From Bacteroidales bacterium UBA1266 (GTDB lineage Bacteria > Bacteroidota > Bacteroidia > Bacteroidales > WCHB1-69): a DNA stretch of 5,893 bases. Shown piece by piece: positions 5,709-5,893 of the stretch (within the stretch, counting starts at the first letter, position 1; every line of letters begins with the position of its first letter). Under the pieces are notes generated by a model, which was not told where the DNA came from, made no database searches, and worked only from the letters and a program-made list of their open reading frames with translations. Location of the stretch: positions 862 through 6,754 of the forward strand of contig DBVK01000104.1 of assembly GCA_002308135.1 (NCBI GenBank). Direction: 5' to 3'. The translations under genes were made by a program, and so were the position numbers.

Positions 5709-5893
5709 ATGGACAACGAAACCAACGACATCCTCATCCGGAACGCCTCCGAAAACAACCTCAAAAACATATCGTTGCACATACCCAAGCACCAGATTAC
5801 CGTTTTTACCGGGGTCTCGGGTTCGGGAAAATCCTCGCTCGTACTGGACACCATTGCCGCCAAATCGCGGCGGGAGCTGAACGACACCTTCCC
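5709..5893 (+). CDS. UvrA-like ABC ATPase, N-terminal fragment (runs off window)
   Basis: Sixty-one codons are visible. The N-terminus follows the UvrA pattern: an opening strand ([19 protein letters not shown], 8-26) leading to the Walker A motif GVSGSGKS (35-42, Lys41), then [19 protein letters not shown]. UvrA is the DNA-damage-sensing ATPase of nucleotide excision repair. The sequence after Walker A ([15 protein letters not shown]) resembles the UvrA paralogue type (UvrA2/drug-resistance-associated, usually AAESxRxLNETF) more than canonical UvrA, which has a YAEGQRRYVESL-like stretch there. I therefore expect a paralogue rather than the housekeeping repair protein. Signature motif, Walker B and zinc modules lie beyond the window, so completeness cannot be judged. 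ATG 5709 fits the family start; no clear Shine-Dalgarno sequence precedes it. It is divergent from the patatin gene. Confidence 0.85.
   Translation, partial: MDNETNDILIRNASENNLKNISLHIPKHQITVFTGVSGSGKSSLVLDTIAAKSRRELNDTF

Overview
This 5.9 kb window looks like a Bacteroidales (Bacteroidota) chromosome with a fairly GC-rich composition. Three things point there. Perfect matches to the Bacteroides-type -7 promoter element TAnnTTTG(Y) lie just upstream of two transcription units. Shine-Dalgarno sequences are weak or absent. The gene families also fit: a DRTGG/PHP/ATP-binding trio of the kind found beside anaerobic [FeFe] hydrogenases, a secreted patatin, and a UvrA paralogue. Genus cannot be fixed from the sequence alone.

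Layout. 1-163 (+): the last 53 codons of an unrecognised gene, then a structured 3' region. 164-391: intergenic, with an inverted repeat and a promoter. 392-2167 (+): a complete long-chain acyl-CoA synthetase, apparently monocistronic. 2168-2209: a short convergent gap full of GC-rich hairpins. 2210-3871 (-): a tight three-gene operon, transcribed right to left, of DRTGG-domain protein, PHP-domain metal-dependent phosphoesterase and stand-alone GHKL ATPase, with its own promoter around 3903-3937. 3872-4010: promoter/terminator gap. 4011-5351 (-): a signal-peptide-bearing patatin phospholipase with an extra C-terminal region of about 160 residues that is not patatin-like. 5352-5708: a 357 bp divergent intergenic region with a perfect hairpin, an orphan + strand terminator-like element and a candidate promoter for the patatin gene. 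5709-5893 (+): the first 61 codons of a UvrA-like ABC ATPase, cut by the window edge.

How the genes work together. The DRTGG-PHP-GHKL trio is the clearest functional unit. From family knowledge, such genes usually sit next to NuoE/NuoF-like subunits and an [FeFe] hydrogenase; here the operon instead stops against a convergent gene, so the module is separated from any hydrogenase it may serve. The patatin (releases fatty acids from lipids) and the acyl-CoA synthetase (activates fatty acids) could act in the same lipid-salvage route, but they are not co-transcribed. Nothing mobile, no CRISPR array and no tRNA or rRNA was seen. The most interesting items are the patatin fusion, the detached DRTGG-PHP-GHKL module, and the orphan terminator in the divergent region.
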